Shown here in pieces: positions 13,871-26,285 of a DNA stretch of 64,000 nt; position 1 is the first letter of the stretch, and each line of letters starts with the position of its first letter. The DNA is taken from the NCBI GenBank assembly GCA_026874595.1, contig CM049317.1, positions 56,368,118 through 56,432,117 of the forward strand, read 5' to 3'. The position numbers and the translations under genes are program-made. The DNA comes from Sipunculus nudus. Its lineage: Eukaryota; Annelida; Sipuncula; Golfingiida; Sipunculidae. Under the pieces are notes generated by a model. It was not told where the DNA came from. It did not search any database and was given only the letters and a program-made list of their open reading frames with translations.

Positions 13871-14504
13871 GCTCTCCGATGAGCTAAATCACTGGGAAAA
13901 AAAGATGCATTTGGTTACTGATCTGTGTGATTTGATAAAGGAACATTTGCTTAAATATTGCTTATATGTCATATATAACAATCAAAGCATAATAGTTATG
14001 ATTGTTTACAAATACAAACCATATAATATACATGGATATGTTTTAATTTAATAGGAACACATATATGCAGTAGCGTATTCATGTACAGACAGGCGAGGTC
14101 CAACATGAGAGTTTATAAATATATATATATATATTAATGCTATTTTATGTGCATAAGTGCTTGTGTACAGTGGTTATATGATGACGTCACAAACTTGTGG
14201 CCTTCAGAAGCGATGAGTAGAATAGTTAAATGCTCCAAAGGAGCTAGATAATAAGCATTTAACATGAAAGTATAACTGCATGTTTGTGGCAGACACGCAA
14301 GAGAATAAACAGTGACATCACGATAGACTGTACGTAATGAACTCGGTTCCCGACTCAATAGTACCGTTACGTTTTATTTTTTTGTACGAGTGTATTGCGA
14401 CCATGAATGTCAGGGAATTTCTCACAACCATGCAACAGTATATATGTGCCTGTTGTTTTACTATCAGTTTTTACGTATTTTACGTATTCTACAATCTTCT
14501 GTTT
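13871..14504. other. AT-rich intronic DNA
   Basis: No gene seen; a short (TA)n lies near 14122. Confidence 0.4.
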
Positions 14505-14880
14505 AATATAAATACATTGGTTTCAGCTTACTTGTCATGTAAGTCGTGTATATAGAAGTATCTGTCAGTGCTCAACTGTATACGACAAAACATGTATTAT
14601 TATTTATGAGAAACCTATATATTGTGTATAAACAACGATATATAATTTGTTTAAACTAAATAGTCATGTAATTCGTGAAGAGATATCTGTCAGTGCTCAA
14701 CTATATTTGACAGAAGACGTCCCATTATTTGTGAGAATTCTCTATATATATATACGTGATAACATTAATACATTGGTTTCAAGTAAATAGCCTTGTAATA
14801 CGTGTAGAGATATCTTACATTCTGTCAGTACTCAACTATATATGTAAAAGACCAGGTACTATTATTGATGGGGATCCTGA
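14505..14880. repeat. Three diverged tandem copies, period about 125-135 bp
   Basis: The core CTGTCAGTGCTCAACT occurs at about 14562 and 14687, and CTGTCAGTACTCAACT at about 14822. Each is preceded by a TCATGTAA/CTTGTAAT-xCGTG segment. CATTGGTTTCA starts copies one and three. Copies differ at many positions, so the array is old. Confidence 0.75.
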
Positions 14881-14889
14881 CAAGCCAAT

Positions 14890-16370
14890 TAAATTGTGTA
14901 ATCAATAATTAACGTACATGACCGGCAGGTCAGCTACGCAAGGGTGCCGCTTTTGTTCATATACGGAGCCACAAGCTAGGAGCACATGTTACATTTAAAC
15001 CAATCAGCTATTTTATACAGTGATCTAAGGAGTTGTATAAAAACCTCAGCAGCTGTCAATCCAAGTGTTCTTACTCAAAACCACCTCAAAGGTGAATTGT
15101 TCATATTTCAAAGCAGGATTTCTTTCATGTTTACCTGAGCACAAACGTGGCTGCATCTCTCCGATGGCGCTAGAGAAAGATGAGAACACGCTGTGAATTT
15201 AATAGATGGCGACTTGTCGTGAGGTACAGGGAAGGTATGCACGGAGCACGGATACACCTGATGGGCGGCATATCAAAGGTATTAACACCTGAAACAACAC
15301 GTGTCAGCCCAGCTTCTACGACGATGAGGATTAATCACCTTACAGTCACTATCACCGACCAACTGCTTGTTAATAACATGTATTAATTTAAAATGTCACC
15401 GGTGTTGAAAGAGACTCCCAATGAATCGGTACGACCTATCTTAGTGTATGACGGGCCGAGTATCCGCTGCTGAAGTTACAATTCTCTCCCCATTTAATTC
15501 CACTCATTTAAAGATTAAACTGTCTTGTACACAGAGTGAACCATGACTTCCGTACGCGGAGGCCATAAACACACCGCTAAAACCAGAACAAGGGGGGCTG
15601 AGTTGGAAAAAACTCCGACTTCAGCCGGTTAGCTCGTTTGTCATGGAATTGGGAACCACGATAAGCCTGCAGTAGACGCGCCAATTACATATAATGGGCC
15701 GCCGGCACACGCCTTGAGGCTCATGAAATATTGAGGATACAATGGGCATCATAGCCTGCAAGAAGCAAGAAATATAACCCATCCATTTCTGTGCTGCCTT
15801 ATTGGATAAAATATGGGTTTGGTGGTGACAGAGGGTCTTTTGCGCTGCCGGCTTGACCCGGAACTCCATGAGGGCACCGGGAGGTGGAGACCTGGTTTCT
15901 TCTTTGACAAATCACCTTTCTCTCTTTTCTCTACTCGCTTAAATACTACCACGCCAACACAGAGTGACTGGCTGCTGTCACAGTGCTGCAGAAGAGATCT
16001 GCAGAACCGCAATGTAAGCCCTACTAGGCTGTATCATCTCATCAATACAGTCATCAGTTTCTCCCCCGAAAAATTTATCATCCGATACTATATACTTGGC
16101 TGAGTTTACACCGGGGGATAGAGACGGTATTTCTCTCCGCTTTCCATACAGACCCCAACGGATTGATTCAATTCTATTGCCCGGCACTTGGGATTAAACC
16201 ACGTGGCCCAGGGCACATGAATCTCTTTTCAGCGTACGTTCTGTCATCTTTTACGGACATTGCTTCAGTTCCTATTTCCCATATGATTAAATGGAACGGG
16301 AGGATAAATAAATGGGAATATTGCAAGTGGCGGAATTGTGGTCAACTGAAGTATTAAGTCATAACCTAAG
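14890..16370. other. Long GC-richer block, candidate regulatory DNA
   Basis: About 1.5 kb without microsatellites, one of the largest such blocks. Overlapping open frames on both strands at 15621-16187 have no recognisable domain, and none is clearly preferred. Best treated as non-coding unless transcript evidence appears. Confidence 0.35.
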
Positions 16371-16477
16371 TGTGTGAATTATACCATATATTCTGATTGA
16401 ATGAAATTAATCACGACAAAACATTTAATAAGTATATATATATAATAGTAAAATATATGTTATATATAACAGAAGTG

Positions 16478-16543
16478 GATAAAATATCTTCCATATATAG
16501 TCGAAGAAAATATCTTACATATAATGGGTACAATATTTTATCC
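16478..16543. repeat. Inverted repeat with direct AAAATATCTT copies
   Basis: GGATAAAATAT (16478-16488) is the exact reverse complement of ATATTTTATCC (16533-16543). AAAATATCTTCCATATA and a near-copy lie between or within the arms. Possibly a small foldback element. Confidence 0.5.
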
Positions 16544-16549
16544 AAATAG

Positions 16550-16583
<34 letters not shown>

Positions 16584-16738
16584 TTGGACCTGTCTAAAAG
16601 ACCACCTGTCCATTAACACCACCCTTGAGCGAACCGGAAGCATTTACGTTATAAATGACCTTTCTAGTAAAACCACTTGAGAATTAAGACCACCTTTTGC
16701 CATTCCCATATGTGGTCTTAATACGCCGTTTCACTGTA
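16584..16738. repeat. MITE-like dispersed repeat, copy 1
   Basis: Contains GACCTGTCTAAAAGACCACC subrepeats, a perfect 11-bp inverted pair ATTAAGACCAC/GTGGTCTTAAT (16683-16693, 16712-16722), and a right end reading TTTCACTGTA, the complement of CAGTGAAA. Copy 2 at 24023 begins CAGTGGAACCTGTCT. Shared body plus CAGTG ends suggest a non-autonomous DNA transposon; no transposase is seen. Confidence 0.65.
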
Positions 16739-16744
16739 TATATA

Positions 16745-17490
16745 GACATTCAAAATATGTGTGTTGATTTGATTTTGCTAAAACAATAGACAACATGCTC
16801 TGTATTGAAATATTGTTTATTATATCTTATATAGTGTGAAACGAAAAGCTTAGGTATTTATGTATCAAATAATAATGTTATACAAAGGCAGTTCTGGTAT
16901 TTCCTATACTGTCAATTTGCCTTAAACGATATATACTCTTAAATATATACTTTCTCCAATATATAAACATATATTGCATACTCTTTCAAACATGTATTGC
17001 TTCATGGTTACAGCTAAGACCAAGACAGAAAAAGCTGATCAAATATTTATTACCAGTGCAAGTGGCTTCTCTTAGGAAGTGATTGAAATGTCGACAGAAC
17101 ATGGTATGTCAACAGAACAAAGAAAAGTAGGGGACCAATAATCTGGAAAACACTGAAAGATGACAATTTTGCCTCTGTGCATGCACCATTCCCCAACAAT
17201 TCAAACATGCATGTAGGCATACGTACATGATTGTCTAAAGAAGAAAGGGGGGGGGGGGCTAATTGAAAAAAAAGATTACCTAATGACAGAACCAAAGGCT
17301 TATAGATATATAGTTATAAGATAATAAGTTAATATAATAATAATAATATAAGTTAAATGTCTTTGTAAGAGTGGATGAAAGTTTTGGACAGGTTTCCCCA
17401 CTAAATCTAAAATTTAAATATAATGAAGAAGAAAATAATACATTTAATATAGAATAATTACAATAACTAGGGATTCCTATTTTGTTCCCA

Positions 17491-17565
<75 letters not shown>

Positions 17566-17960
17566 GTTGGGTAAACGTGTACAATGCGTGAATTAATAGC
17601 AGATGAATATATACCACATTGTATATAATCCTTTCTAAAGATCCTCTAAGATTAAATCCCTTTTGTGGGCAATTATGACCTGCATGAAGTAAAATGTAAT
17701 CATATAAGGCAAAGAATCATACACTAGATAAATGATATGTCATATAAATATATAAATTTCATTTTTATCCCTGAATGGCCATTTGTCATTTTGGAATAAA
17801 AAGTGCAACAAGAAAAAGAAGTATTGCATGCATGGATAAGCGCAATGCTGTTTCAACTATATCTCCACCTAGGATTAAATCTTGTTTTGAAAGAAGAAGC
17901 AGAGTTCCTGCTGTTTCCAGCAGCCATATAAATTACACATGGCCCAGGATTAGTTGATTT
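16745..17960. other. AT-rich intronic DNA
   Basis: No gene seen. Includes a poly-G run near 17248 and the compound TA/GA repeat listed separately. Confidence 0.4.
17493..17563. repeat. Compound (TA)n-(GA)n microsatellite
   Basis: About 30 bp of TA repeats run directly into about 40 bp of GA repeats. The same junction type occurs at 30998 and 52877, and inverted at 54356. Confidence 0.95.
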
Positions 17961-19160
17961 AAATGCAGAAGGGAACCGCTTTTAGTAACAGAAAGTCGGA
18001 ACCAAAGACAGTCTCGAGGGACCTAATGAAATTCTTGACATTGCGACGTACGGGCAAAAACGGCGCCGGAGCTTAGTGGGCGAACGCGGGCACCTGGGGC
18101 CTGGGTAACCGAGATCTAATCACTGGTGGCTCATTATTAAAGTCTACGTCATTGCATTATCCAAACACTGGCAAGCAACAAGAACAACAAAATCTTACCA
18201 ATCTTTTTTTTCAAGCTTAGGAATTCTTCCAGTTTTTCATGCTATATGACAAGGCTTACGTCAGAGTTAGTTTGCATGATTACTGTTCCGGTTAAAATGT
18301 TTTATATTCGCCACTGCGCAGCGTTGATAAGTCTCATTTCTATCGGCATAAAACATGAGTTTCTCCATGCCGAGGATGCTATCAGCTAATCCAAACATGT
18401 CGCAGTTGATCAGCCGAAACTCTATCAGGTTTATTTTTTAAAGAGTTCGTTTATTTTTCCGACAATAAAAAAAACAACCATCCTCGAGTATTTAAATATA
18501 AGACTTTGAAATTGCAAAATATATATTTACATGCATTAGAATCATTATACGGATATATGAGACAAATGGTGTATTATGTTTCAATTATCTTCACATCTTC
18601 GTGTTTAAAGGGCGGTGTACGTGGGGGAAAAACTTTCCATACTTTTTCTGAATTCTAGACACAGCTGGAAAAAGTACAAAGGCCTCATTTCATTCACGTG
18701 TCCCTTGTGCTGTCCAATAAAATAGAAAGACAGCGGTGTTTTGTGGTGTTAACGACAACCATAAAGCGGCAGCCGGTTTACGTTATCCGTAGCGACATGT
18801 CGTGACAAGAGTACATGAAGTAAGGTGAAGTCCGCCGCTGCCGACACAAAACCTGCGCAGTCACCGGCGCCGCTTCAGATGACGGGCTGAAGTACCTTGC
18901 TGTTGCAGGGAAAGAGACGCTGTTTGTTCTGGGTGGTTTATGTCGACAGCCATGGGTGAACCAGGACAGGTGCTGGTTAAGGCAGATCGTCACAATGCGG
19001 CAACACGCTACCCATCATGACCTGTTGACGGTCTGGTTTATCCTGCACACAATAAGAGCTGAATACACGCGTTCTTAGCAGCTGTTAATTTATACTTTTC
19101 ATTCGTCTTCCCTGCTCAAAGCACCTACCGCTAATTCATGTAAAAAAACTACCCTTAGTG
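17961..19160. other. GC-richer block, candidate regulatory DNA
   Basis: Non-repetitive and balanced, most GC-rich at 18000-18120 and 18740-19020. No recognisable coding frame. Candidate regulatory DNA by composition and context. Confidence 0.35.
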
Positions 19161-20039
19161 GCCGGAGTTATTTTCTAATTAGTAAATTTCCTAAGTGTAG
19201 CATTATATGATAAATTAACATCTTATTATTATTATTATTAGTATTATTATATATATATATAATTATAAATAAATATTCATATAAAATAATATTCAGTGAG
19301 AAACTTAATGGATAAATTTAATTCAACAGATTACACATTATTATTATATATTATTATATTTATTATTTATATTTTGTAAATACAAATTTCTGTCTAATAT
19401 ATACGAGTGGTATGTCCAGAATTCTGTTTTCCGAATTGCAACATAAAGGTTTAAGGCAACAGTTTTGACATATTTGAGAGCAACTAGTCAGGGTTTGATA
19501 AAAGGCAAGAAAATATGGAGAGATGTTATTCCGATGACAATCTTAAGGCGGTCACTATCTGTAGAGATAAACGGTGATTGAACCCGTATCGGCCGAGAAG
19601 TTTCCGGAATAATACTTTGGGAGACCACACTCACGCTGCAGAATTATAAAGTCGGTTAAATATATAAAGATAATTTCATAACCATATAAAAGCAACTGCA
19701 GGAGATACATCATTAGTAGTTTCCTTTAACTCTATACATATAACAATGAAGTTGTCTTAAAAAAACAAAGCTTGAAAAGTGGCATTAAGAAATGTTGAGC
19801 AACTATAAACTCATTCCTACAAGGGAATTTTAATTACAGTAATGTTTACCTGGTAAATCGAACATATAATCAAGTTTAACATGTTGATGTTTCCATGTTC
19901 AATGTTCCCTATACCGAAACAAACTGTGATTGCAACCTGGACGGATCCTTCCAAGACGATAGACGATATGAACCAAGTAAAGTGTACCCTAAGAATAATA
20001 TGTCAGTGCCAACGTTTTTCAGATGAATGATATTCGGGC
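19161..20039. other. AT-rich to mixed intronic DNA
   Basis: Short (TTA)n and (TA)n near 19228-19262. No gene recognised. Confidence 0.4.
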
Positions 20040-20980
20040 CATGGTCCTCTTGGCGAAATTTCCCTAGCTGGAACGGTATTCCTAAGCCGAAAGTTCACTG
20101 AAATATTTCCTAGACTTACGCTTCCTCCATGGGCCCTTGTTCTCAAAGACTAATTAGCCAAATGAATTTTCTTAGAAGAACGCTGTCTAGTTCAATTAAT
20201 TCCCAAAGAAACGTTCCGAGGACATTGCTCCTCATGCAGAAGAACGTTCAGAGTAGCGAAATTCCTTAGACAAACGTTTCATAACATTAAAAAAAAGGTT
20301 CTCTAAACCATTTTATACCTATATATATAGATAAACTCTAAGATCGTGCAGTGTACTCTCGATGATCGTTATCTTCCCTTATATTTCCAGCAGAACGATT
20401 CCTGCATGGACCACACAGTTCCTGTACTGATGTTCCAAGAAGGTTTCCTTGACAAATGTTACTGAGAGAAATTCTATACACCAAAATCCCTTTGAAAATG
20501 TTTACTGAAACCAGGTTTCACGACTCATGCGTACATGTATATACCAGCTTTTTGGGCAAATGATCCTAGAATATGTTTTCTTGTATCGATGTTTGTTGCA
20601 TAACAGTTCCGAGGGGCAATTTTCCTAATGTCGAACGTTTCCCTATATATAGACAACGCTCAGGGACGATTTATATGACAATGTGTTTTACAAGATAGAG
20701 ATAATTTTCACTGGACCCATGGTCGCTAGAATGATATTTCTTAGACTTATACGGGTGTTGGCATAATGAATTAGCCCTAAATAAAAGGTCCCATGATGAG
20801 CATTTCATAAACAAATGTTCCCTAAACATTATCAGAAGCTTGAGCCCTTAGCAATTGTTTCGCAGATAGTGGTTTTGTGGACTATTTTAATGCTGCTCTT
20901 TGTACCACTGTTTTTTTTAAGGAAAAGCCAGAGAAAATTATTTCTATGTGGATGTTCACTGAACAAGAACGCTTTGGCAC
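20040..20980. repeat. Decayed tandem repeat built on TTTCCTAGAC / GAACGTTCC
   Basis: Variants of TTTCCTAGAC (for example near 20107, 20258, 20737) alternate with variants of GAACGTTYC (near 20210, 20243, 20267, 20632, 20815) at irregular intervals of some tens of bases. I read this as a very old degenerate minisatellite. Exact period and consensus need alignment. Confidence 0.5.
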
Positions 20981-22140
20981 AATTTTTCTTTTAATCAGAG
21001 CAATTTTATCACAATTCTAATGAATTATATCCACATGCAGGCATATATATGCATGAATTATATCAACCATTGTTCATGCGACCATGCAGTCATCCGTTCC
21101 TGAAATCGAGGCAATACAGTTTCTCTTTCATTTTACCTGCGCAAGGAGGTATTGCATGTTTTTATTGACTTTTTTGGTAAACTGGTTGGTTGGTTTGTCT
21201 GTTAGCAGTTTTAATCGTAATGAAAAAAAAACTTTGAGGAAGGTGAGGGCAATACTCATTGAACATTAAAATTCACTTTATTACATATTGGAGGTAAATC
21301 AGAACCACCTTACTTTCGAAAGGATTAGTTACCGTTGTGCATGGGACACGCCAACGGACTCTGCCGGATGAGGGCGATGGTATTCAGTGGTACGTATGAC
21401 CGCTGTTATTCTGAAGAAAAGGGCTGCCCTGAGATGAGACCATGGAGTTGCTGGAGTGACACACTTTTTCTAGGCTAATATTCATAATTGTCTTGGATAG
21501 CTCATCCCAAAATTTGGTCAGCATCCTGTTAATATACCGGATTTAGTAATCTATAGAATATTAGCGGAGGAACACATATGAGGTATCTTCCTGCTTGCTA
21601 TTTGTTTATATATATTTATATTAATATATATATATACAAATGAAGAGAATATGCACTAGCTATAAGCGCTAACCCTAGTAATTAAGGAGTCTTAATAATA
21701 ATACAAGAAGGATTATGGGTAACCTGTACTTCCGTGTGTGAATAAGCGAGTTATGCACGACTGAATACATCTGTCTGAGGCAGGTGTCTCGTCAAAAGTC
21801 GGAAGTCAGAGCATACGTGGTACACGGTGCGTTTTTTTTTTTTTTTCTCTCTCTCTCTCTTACTTCGCCCGCATCAATGGGTTCATCTTTACGTTAAAGT
21901 CACTTCTACTCTCTGGTTAAAGATATAGGTACAAATATCTGTATGCTGTATGTAAAGCATTTCCTTATGCACATGTGCGACTTTTGGAGTTTTCTTGTAG
22001 AAAAAAAGTCTCGTGTTTCTATCCCCTTTTTTCAGTGAGATCCCCCGGTGCATGTGTGCGAAAAGTTTAGAAATGTCTATATAGAAAACTCTAGCTTTTT
22101 TATATTCCAATAAAAACTTCTCAGTGTTTCATTTATCTCA
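20981..22140. other. Mixed intronic DNA
   Basis: More balanced at 21290-21560 and 21700-21880. A poly-T/(TC)n tract lies at 21832-21860. No gene recognised. Confidence 0.35.
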
Positions 22141-22690
22141 CAGTTTGCTGGAACTTAGTCACCTACGGGGTTTGTCAACACCGATTGTCGGTTAGGGTTT
22201 TCTTTATGGAGCGTGTATTGTCCACATCAAACCGCTATTAATGTGACCCTTGGGGGAAGCAGGGTCTGGATTGGGGCTGATACAGCCGGCGTGTACACAG
22301 CACTTTTAATCAAACCACCTGTAAATAGCGGACATCGTGCGAAGAATGTATCCATTATTAACAATAATGTTGCAACTAATCTAGTATTACGCCGCACGAC
22401 AGGGAATAGACCCGTCTTATGACAACCGACTACAACGGTTTGTTCAATATTTACAACAATTTGATGTCCTAGACGGGGTTTGTAAAACAGACCTCAACAT
22501 CACGTACATCTTCCTAAACGCTACATTAATGGGTACTTGCACGTAAACTGGGTGGAAGTTGGGAAAAATCTTTTGTTGTTGGTTTTTGCTGACGTTCGCG
22601 TAGCCATACACAGCCCATTGTGGCGGTAATGCGGTTATAAACAGACCAGCACGTCTGTACGGGTTCGTACGCATGATTACACGATTAGCA
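22141..22690. other. GC-richer block, candidate regulatory DNA
   Basis: Non-repetitive; small open frames on both strands carry no recognisable motif. Candidate regulatory DNA. Confidence 0.3.
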
Positions 22691-23260
22691 AATGAGGTGG
22701 AAAGGCCACGCTGTTAACAAGCAAACAAATCATAAAATACGGGCAATGCAGTAATCGTTAAACACGTATTGCATGATAGTAATCAGAAATTATGATACAA
22801 TATATAGCTTAAAGACATGCAACATTTTATCCAGGTTTCTTCTAAGCTACGTTTAAAGAAAATACTTTTTTAGTCAATCTTTTAACAAAGTTTCCTAAAA
22901 TTTAAAATACTGGGGTACTCGTATATTTTGGTAATTAAATATAACATTCATCTGTTTTATTTTAACAAAGAAACATACTTTATACAGATGAGATAAAATC
23001 ACACCATGGGTATCGTTAGTATAAATTCATAGGAAATTAAAAAATGTTATTAATTTTACTTTGTTCAATGGAGTTGTTATGTTCTCCATTGTACGACCAA
23101 AGCTTATATATCTTGTATAAGCAGTTACGAATAGAGATTTGGAAAACATGTCTTGAGTTACAGGTAAAGGTATGAAGTAATTAAACATAGGCACATATAA
23201 TATATATCATGAAGTATAATGGCCATTAGCCTAATCAATGTTGATTTTTTTTTATAACAG
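22691..23260. other. AT-rich intronic DNA
   Basis: No gene or long repeat seen. Confidence 0.4.
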
Positions 23261-24020
23261 CGGCTGACAGCATATGTACATTAGCTGCTCCGCGCACCGT
23301 CTATGGCGTGCAGTGCGACTAGCAGACATGACGATATCAAAGGCTTGGAGAGGGCTCAAGTACTCGTGTACAATTACGGCGTCCCGCTTTTCCCCCGGAC
23401 CCCAGAAAACCGCACGAAATGCTGGCAAGACTCAGTTCCCCAGGCCGCAAAGTAAAAACAATTTGTCACTAACGAGGGACTTTTACGAGCCCCCCTAATT
23501 CCCTCTCTATATCTGTTATGCAGAAATCATGTTAAGGCCAATAAAAGTATATTCGTCGGCCTCATAGCTTTGATCGTGTGCATGACTGTGGCCCGTTCGG
23601 CTTCGGCTTGGGCTGTTTTAGATGGCTTTTTATTTCGAGTAAATTGTTGCCCATCTTTCTCTCCCACTCAAGACCCAAGAACTTACCCCCCGTGACATAT
23701 GGGTTGTATACGACTTGCCTGAAGACATTGGTCAAACGGGTGCGGGTAACTTTATGGCCTCACTCTGTAGACGCATGGTTCCGTTGAATGGAATTAGGGC
23801 TGTCTTGTTTGATAAGGAAGGAGGTTTTATGCGTGTATCATAGGTATAAACTGCTGATGGTACGCAACATGGCGAACATAAACATGACGAAACATGAACT
23901 TAAGATATGTAAGTACGGGTGCCTATATGTATGTGTGTATGTATTTCAACTTGTTTATTTACAAAATAAACTAATGTCTGACACGTCCGACAAAAAAAGA
24001 AAGGCGCACGACTATGTGTA
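23261..24020. other. GC-richer block, candidate regulatory DNA
   Basis: Three consecutive plus-strand open frames (23274-24021) in different frames, none with a recognisable domain. More likely non-coding. Confidence 0.3.
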
Positions 24021-24022
24021 AA

Positions 24023-24185
24023 CAGTGGAACCTGTCTGAAGGATCACCTGTCTAATAAGACCACCTGCCTATTAAGACAAACCTTGAGTGAACCGAAAGT
24101 ATTCACATTGGTTACCTGTCTAATAAGAACACCTGTGAATTAAGACCATTTTTTCCAGTCCCACGGGATTGTTTTATTATAAAGA
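24023..24185. repeat. MITE-like dispersed repeat, copy 2
   Basis: Begins CAGTGGAACCTGTCT and carries repeated ACCTGTCTAATAAGACCACC-type subunits. It shares the order ACCTGTCT, CTTGAGTGAACCGAAAG, GAATTAAGACCA, CAGTCCCA with copy 1. Its right terminus is degraded beyond about 24170. Confidence 0.65.
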
Positions 24186-24789
24186 TTATACTGTTTTTAA
24201 TATTTGTATATATTATACATGTAGACATGTCATAACAGTTCACTGTTACTCGACACAGACCAATGTATAATTATATGAAATTAATCAGCTTGAGAGATAT
24301 GATAATGATATTATGTTGATGTATACATGAGCAGCTTAAACCTTAATCAACGGCTAGCGTAACCGTATACGGACATGCATACATGCATGTGTTTGCTTCT
24401 GAAGTACAAAATATACTCAAAATAATTACACGTATATTGAGCAAATGTCAGACACACCTGAATATAAATACGAAAAAAATGAAAAGTATATTGGTGAATG
24501 CTAAAGTGGCCTGAATAAAAACTACATAGAAGAGAACCGGAAATCCGTATTTTTAAATATTTGTCAAAAGCTACATAAATATTTGCAATAATGTGTGCAA
24601 TAATTATCACGCTATAAGCTTTTTTGGCTAAATACAAAAAGTTTTCCAGCATGCAAAGCAATTCTAACATACGGACTTAATATATCCTTTCACCTGTCTT
24701 TTGCATTGTAATGGTTTTGTTTGTTAGTATTAACATGGTCTTCGTGTAATTCCTGTTTACCATAAGCCTAGAGAGCAGAGGTTCTATTT

Positions 24790-24801
24790 TGCGCATGCGC
24801 G
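24790..24801. promoter_or_regulatory. NRF1-type site TGCGCATGCGCG
   Basis: Matches the palindromic NRF1 consensus YGCGCAYGCGCR, in AT-rich surroundings where three CpGs in 12 bases stand out. Lies 100 bp from the CTCF-type core. Binding is inferred. Confidence 0.4.
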
Positions 24802-24900
24802 TCAACTCCCAAACAAAGAGAAGAAACGTGAAAGAAGAAACACAGAAGAAACATCGATTGAAAGCATTGGAAATCCTGATTGTAAAATTACGCGGTAGTG

Positions 24901-24913
24901 CCACCAGGTGGCG
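24901..24913 (+). promoter_or_regulatory. Perfect CTCF core motif CCACCAGGTGGCG
   Basis: Every base fits the CTCF core CCASYAGRKGGCR. It also contains CAGGTG, a Snail/ZEB-type E-box, so CTCF is not the only candidate factor. CTCF-marked boundaries occur in bilaterian Hox clusters, which makes this position in a putative Hox1 intron interesting. Occupancy is inference. Confidence 0.45.
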
Positions 24914-25229
24914 TGCGCTCAACCTTTATATTTTGCGCCAATGATTACGCTTGGTACAGGTTTATTTCCACTTGTGTACAGCAGAAAGCAAACAGAATAC
25001 AATACTGCCAGATACAATAATATTTTAAGAAGGAAACCGTATACCTCATGTTTATATGACATACTTGCATGGTAAATGAATAGGCCTCTTTAAATTTAGG
25101 TTCATGGCCTGTTTGTGGCGTAAACTATCTATTGGATTATAAGAATGATATGTTACCGTTTTAGGGATTCTGGATTTCATTTTTTATATGCACGGGGATC
25201 AGAGTAATAAAGAAGACAGCATTAAGCAG

Positions 25230-25400
25230 TGATGAAGTCCAGTCCACAACATCCGAGTCAGGCCACTGGAGTCCGAGTCTAAATCCGTACTCGGAACCAA
25301 AGTCAAGGTCCGAATCCTTGCTGTTCGAGTGTAAGGCCACCTTCTTCGAGTCCGAGTCACTTAGAACCCGAGTCCAAGTCCGAGTAAAAAAAAAAACAAA
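25230..25400. repeat. Degenerate (GAGTCC)n hexamer repeat, left block
   Basis: Repeated CCGAGT/AGTCCG hexamers with many substitutions. In one minus-strand frame it gives an artefactual Ser/Asp-rich peptide. A short poly-A follows at about 25386. Confidence 0.75.
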
Positions 25401-25624
25401 TTTCTTTTTCAAAAGAAATATTAAATGGAAATTAGAGTTTATCATGTGTATTTTATGTCAGTTCACACATGGTTTTAACTAGAATGTTTAATTTCATTTA
25501 GTTCCTTATGCCGAACTAATTCTTGGTAAATATTGTTTTAAGGCTAATATTGTGTTTCTACAGTTCGCACATATATCATATATATGTCTTTATGGTATGT
25601 ATCATAACTTTTTTCCTATACTGC

Positions 25625-25765
25625 ATGGGCTCCAGATGGACTCGGCCTGTTTTCTCAAGTCCTTATCTCCGAGTAAAGTACAAGTCCAAGTCCAGTGCCT
25701 CGAGCCCACGTCCGAGTCCCTATAAAAGCGGACTAGAGTCCGGAGTCGCGTCCTACTTCACTGTC
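25625..25765. repeat. Degenerate (GAGTCC)n hexamer repeat, right block
   Basis: The same hexamer theme (CAAGTCCAAGTCC, CCGAGTCC, GAGTCCGGAGTC) recurs after about 230 bp of AT-rich DNA. The two blocks may be one interrupted array or the two ends of an element. Confidence 0.7.
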
Positions 25766-26239
25766 ATTAAAATATTTGAGTAAATATGAGTTTCAATAGA
25801 CACCTCACCTGATACATTGTAGAAAAAAATTGACGCCAATAAATATAAAGGAGCCAATTACATTCGATTAAACATACGGTCTCGAGGTCTCGGGGCCACT
25901 GGCCTCAGTTTCGATCTTGGTCTCTGATTGGCCGAGGATTATACTGACTGGAGTTTCAGAACTATAGGGGAGGGTTATTAGGGTTGCACCCCGCCCTTAC
26001 AATTCTCGAAAATATCTTTTCTCTACAAAGAAATTAGTAAAATAAACTAATTCCTATATAATGTTATACTTTAGAATTATAAGTAAACTGTCAATTATTT
26101 CATTATTTGATTTGTAATTGAATTTTTAATTTTTGAAAATTGTTTTGACTTTTCATTGATCAGTTCCCCACAACCACCCTTACACAAATTGGTTAAAATA
26201 ATCAAAACGTAGATTAAAAAGAAAACAGAAAAAAGACAA
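25766..26239. other. AT-rich to mixed intronic DNA
   Basis: More balanced at 25870-25995, AT-rich after. No gene recognised. Confidence 0.35.
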
Positions 26240-26285
26240 GCAAAAGGAGCGTCATAAATATAACACCACTATATAACTCTGGGGC

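Larger units (their letters stand above)
24186..25160. other. AT-rich to mixed intronic DNA
   Basis: No gene. Contains an NRF1-type palindrome and a CTCF-type core at 24790-24913, annotated separately. Confidence 0.4.

Noticed and set aside
15621-16187. Cluster of overlapping frames on both strands
   Set aside because: Several frames compete with none favoured by motif or codon pattern; likely non-coding block.
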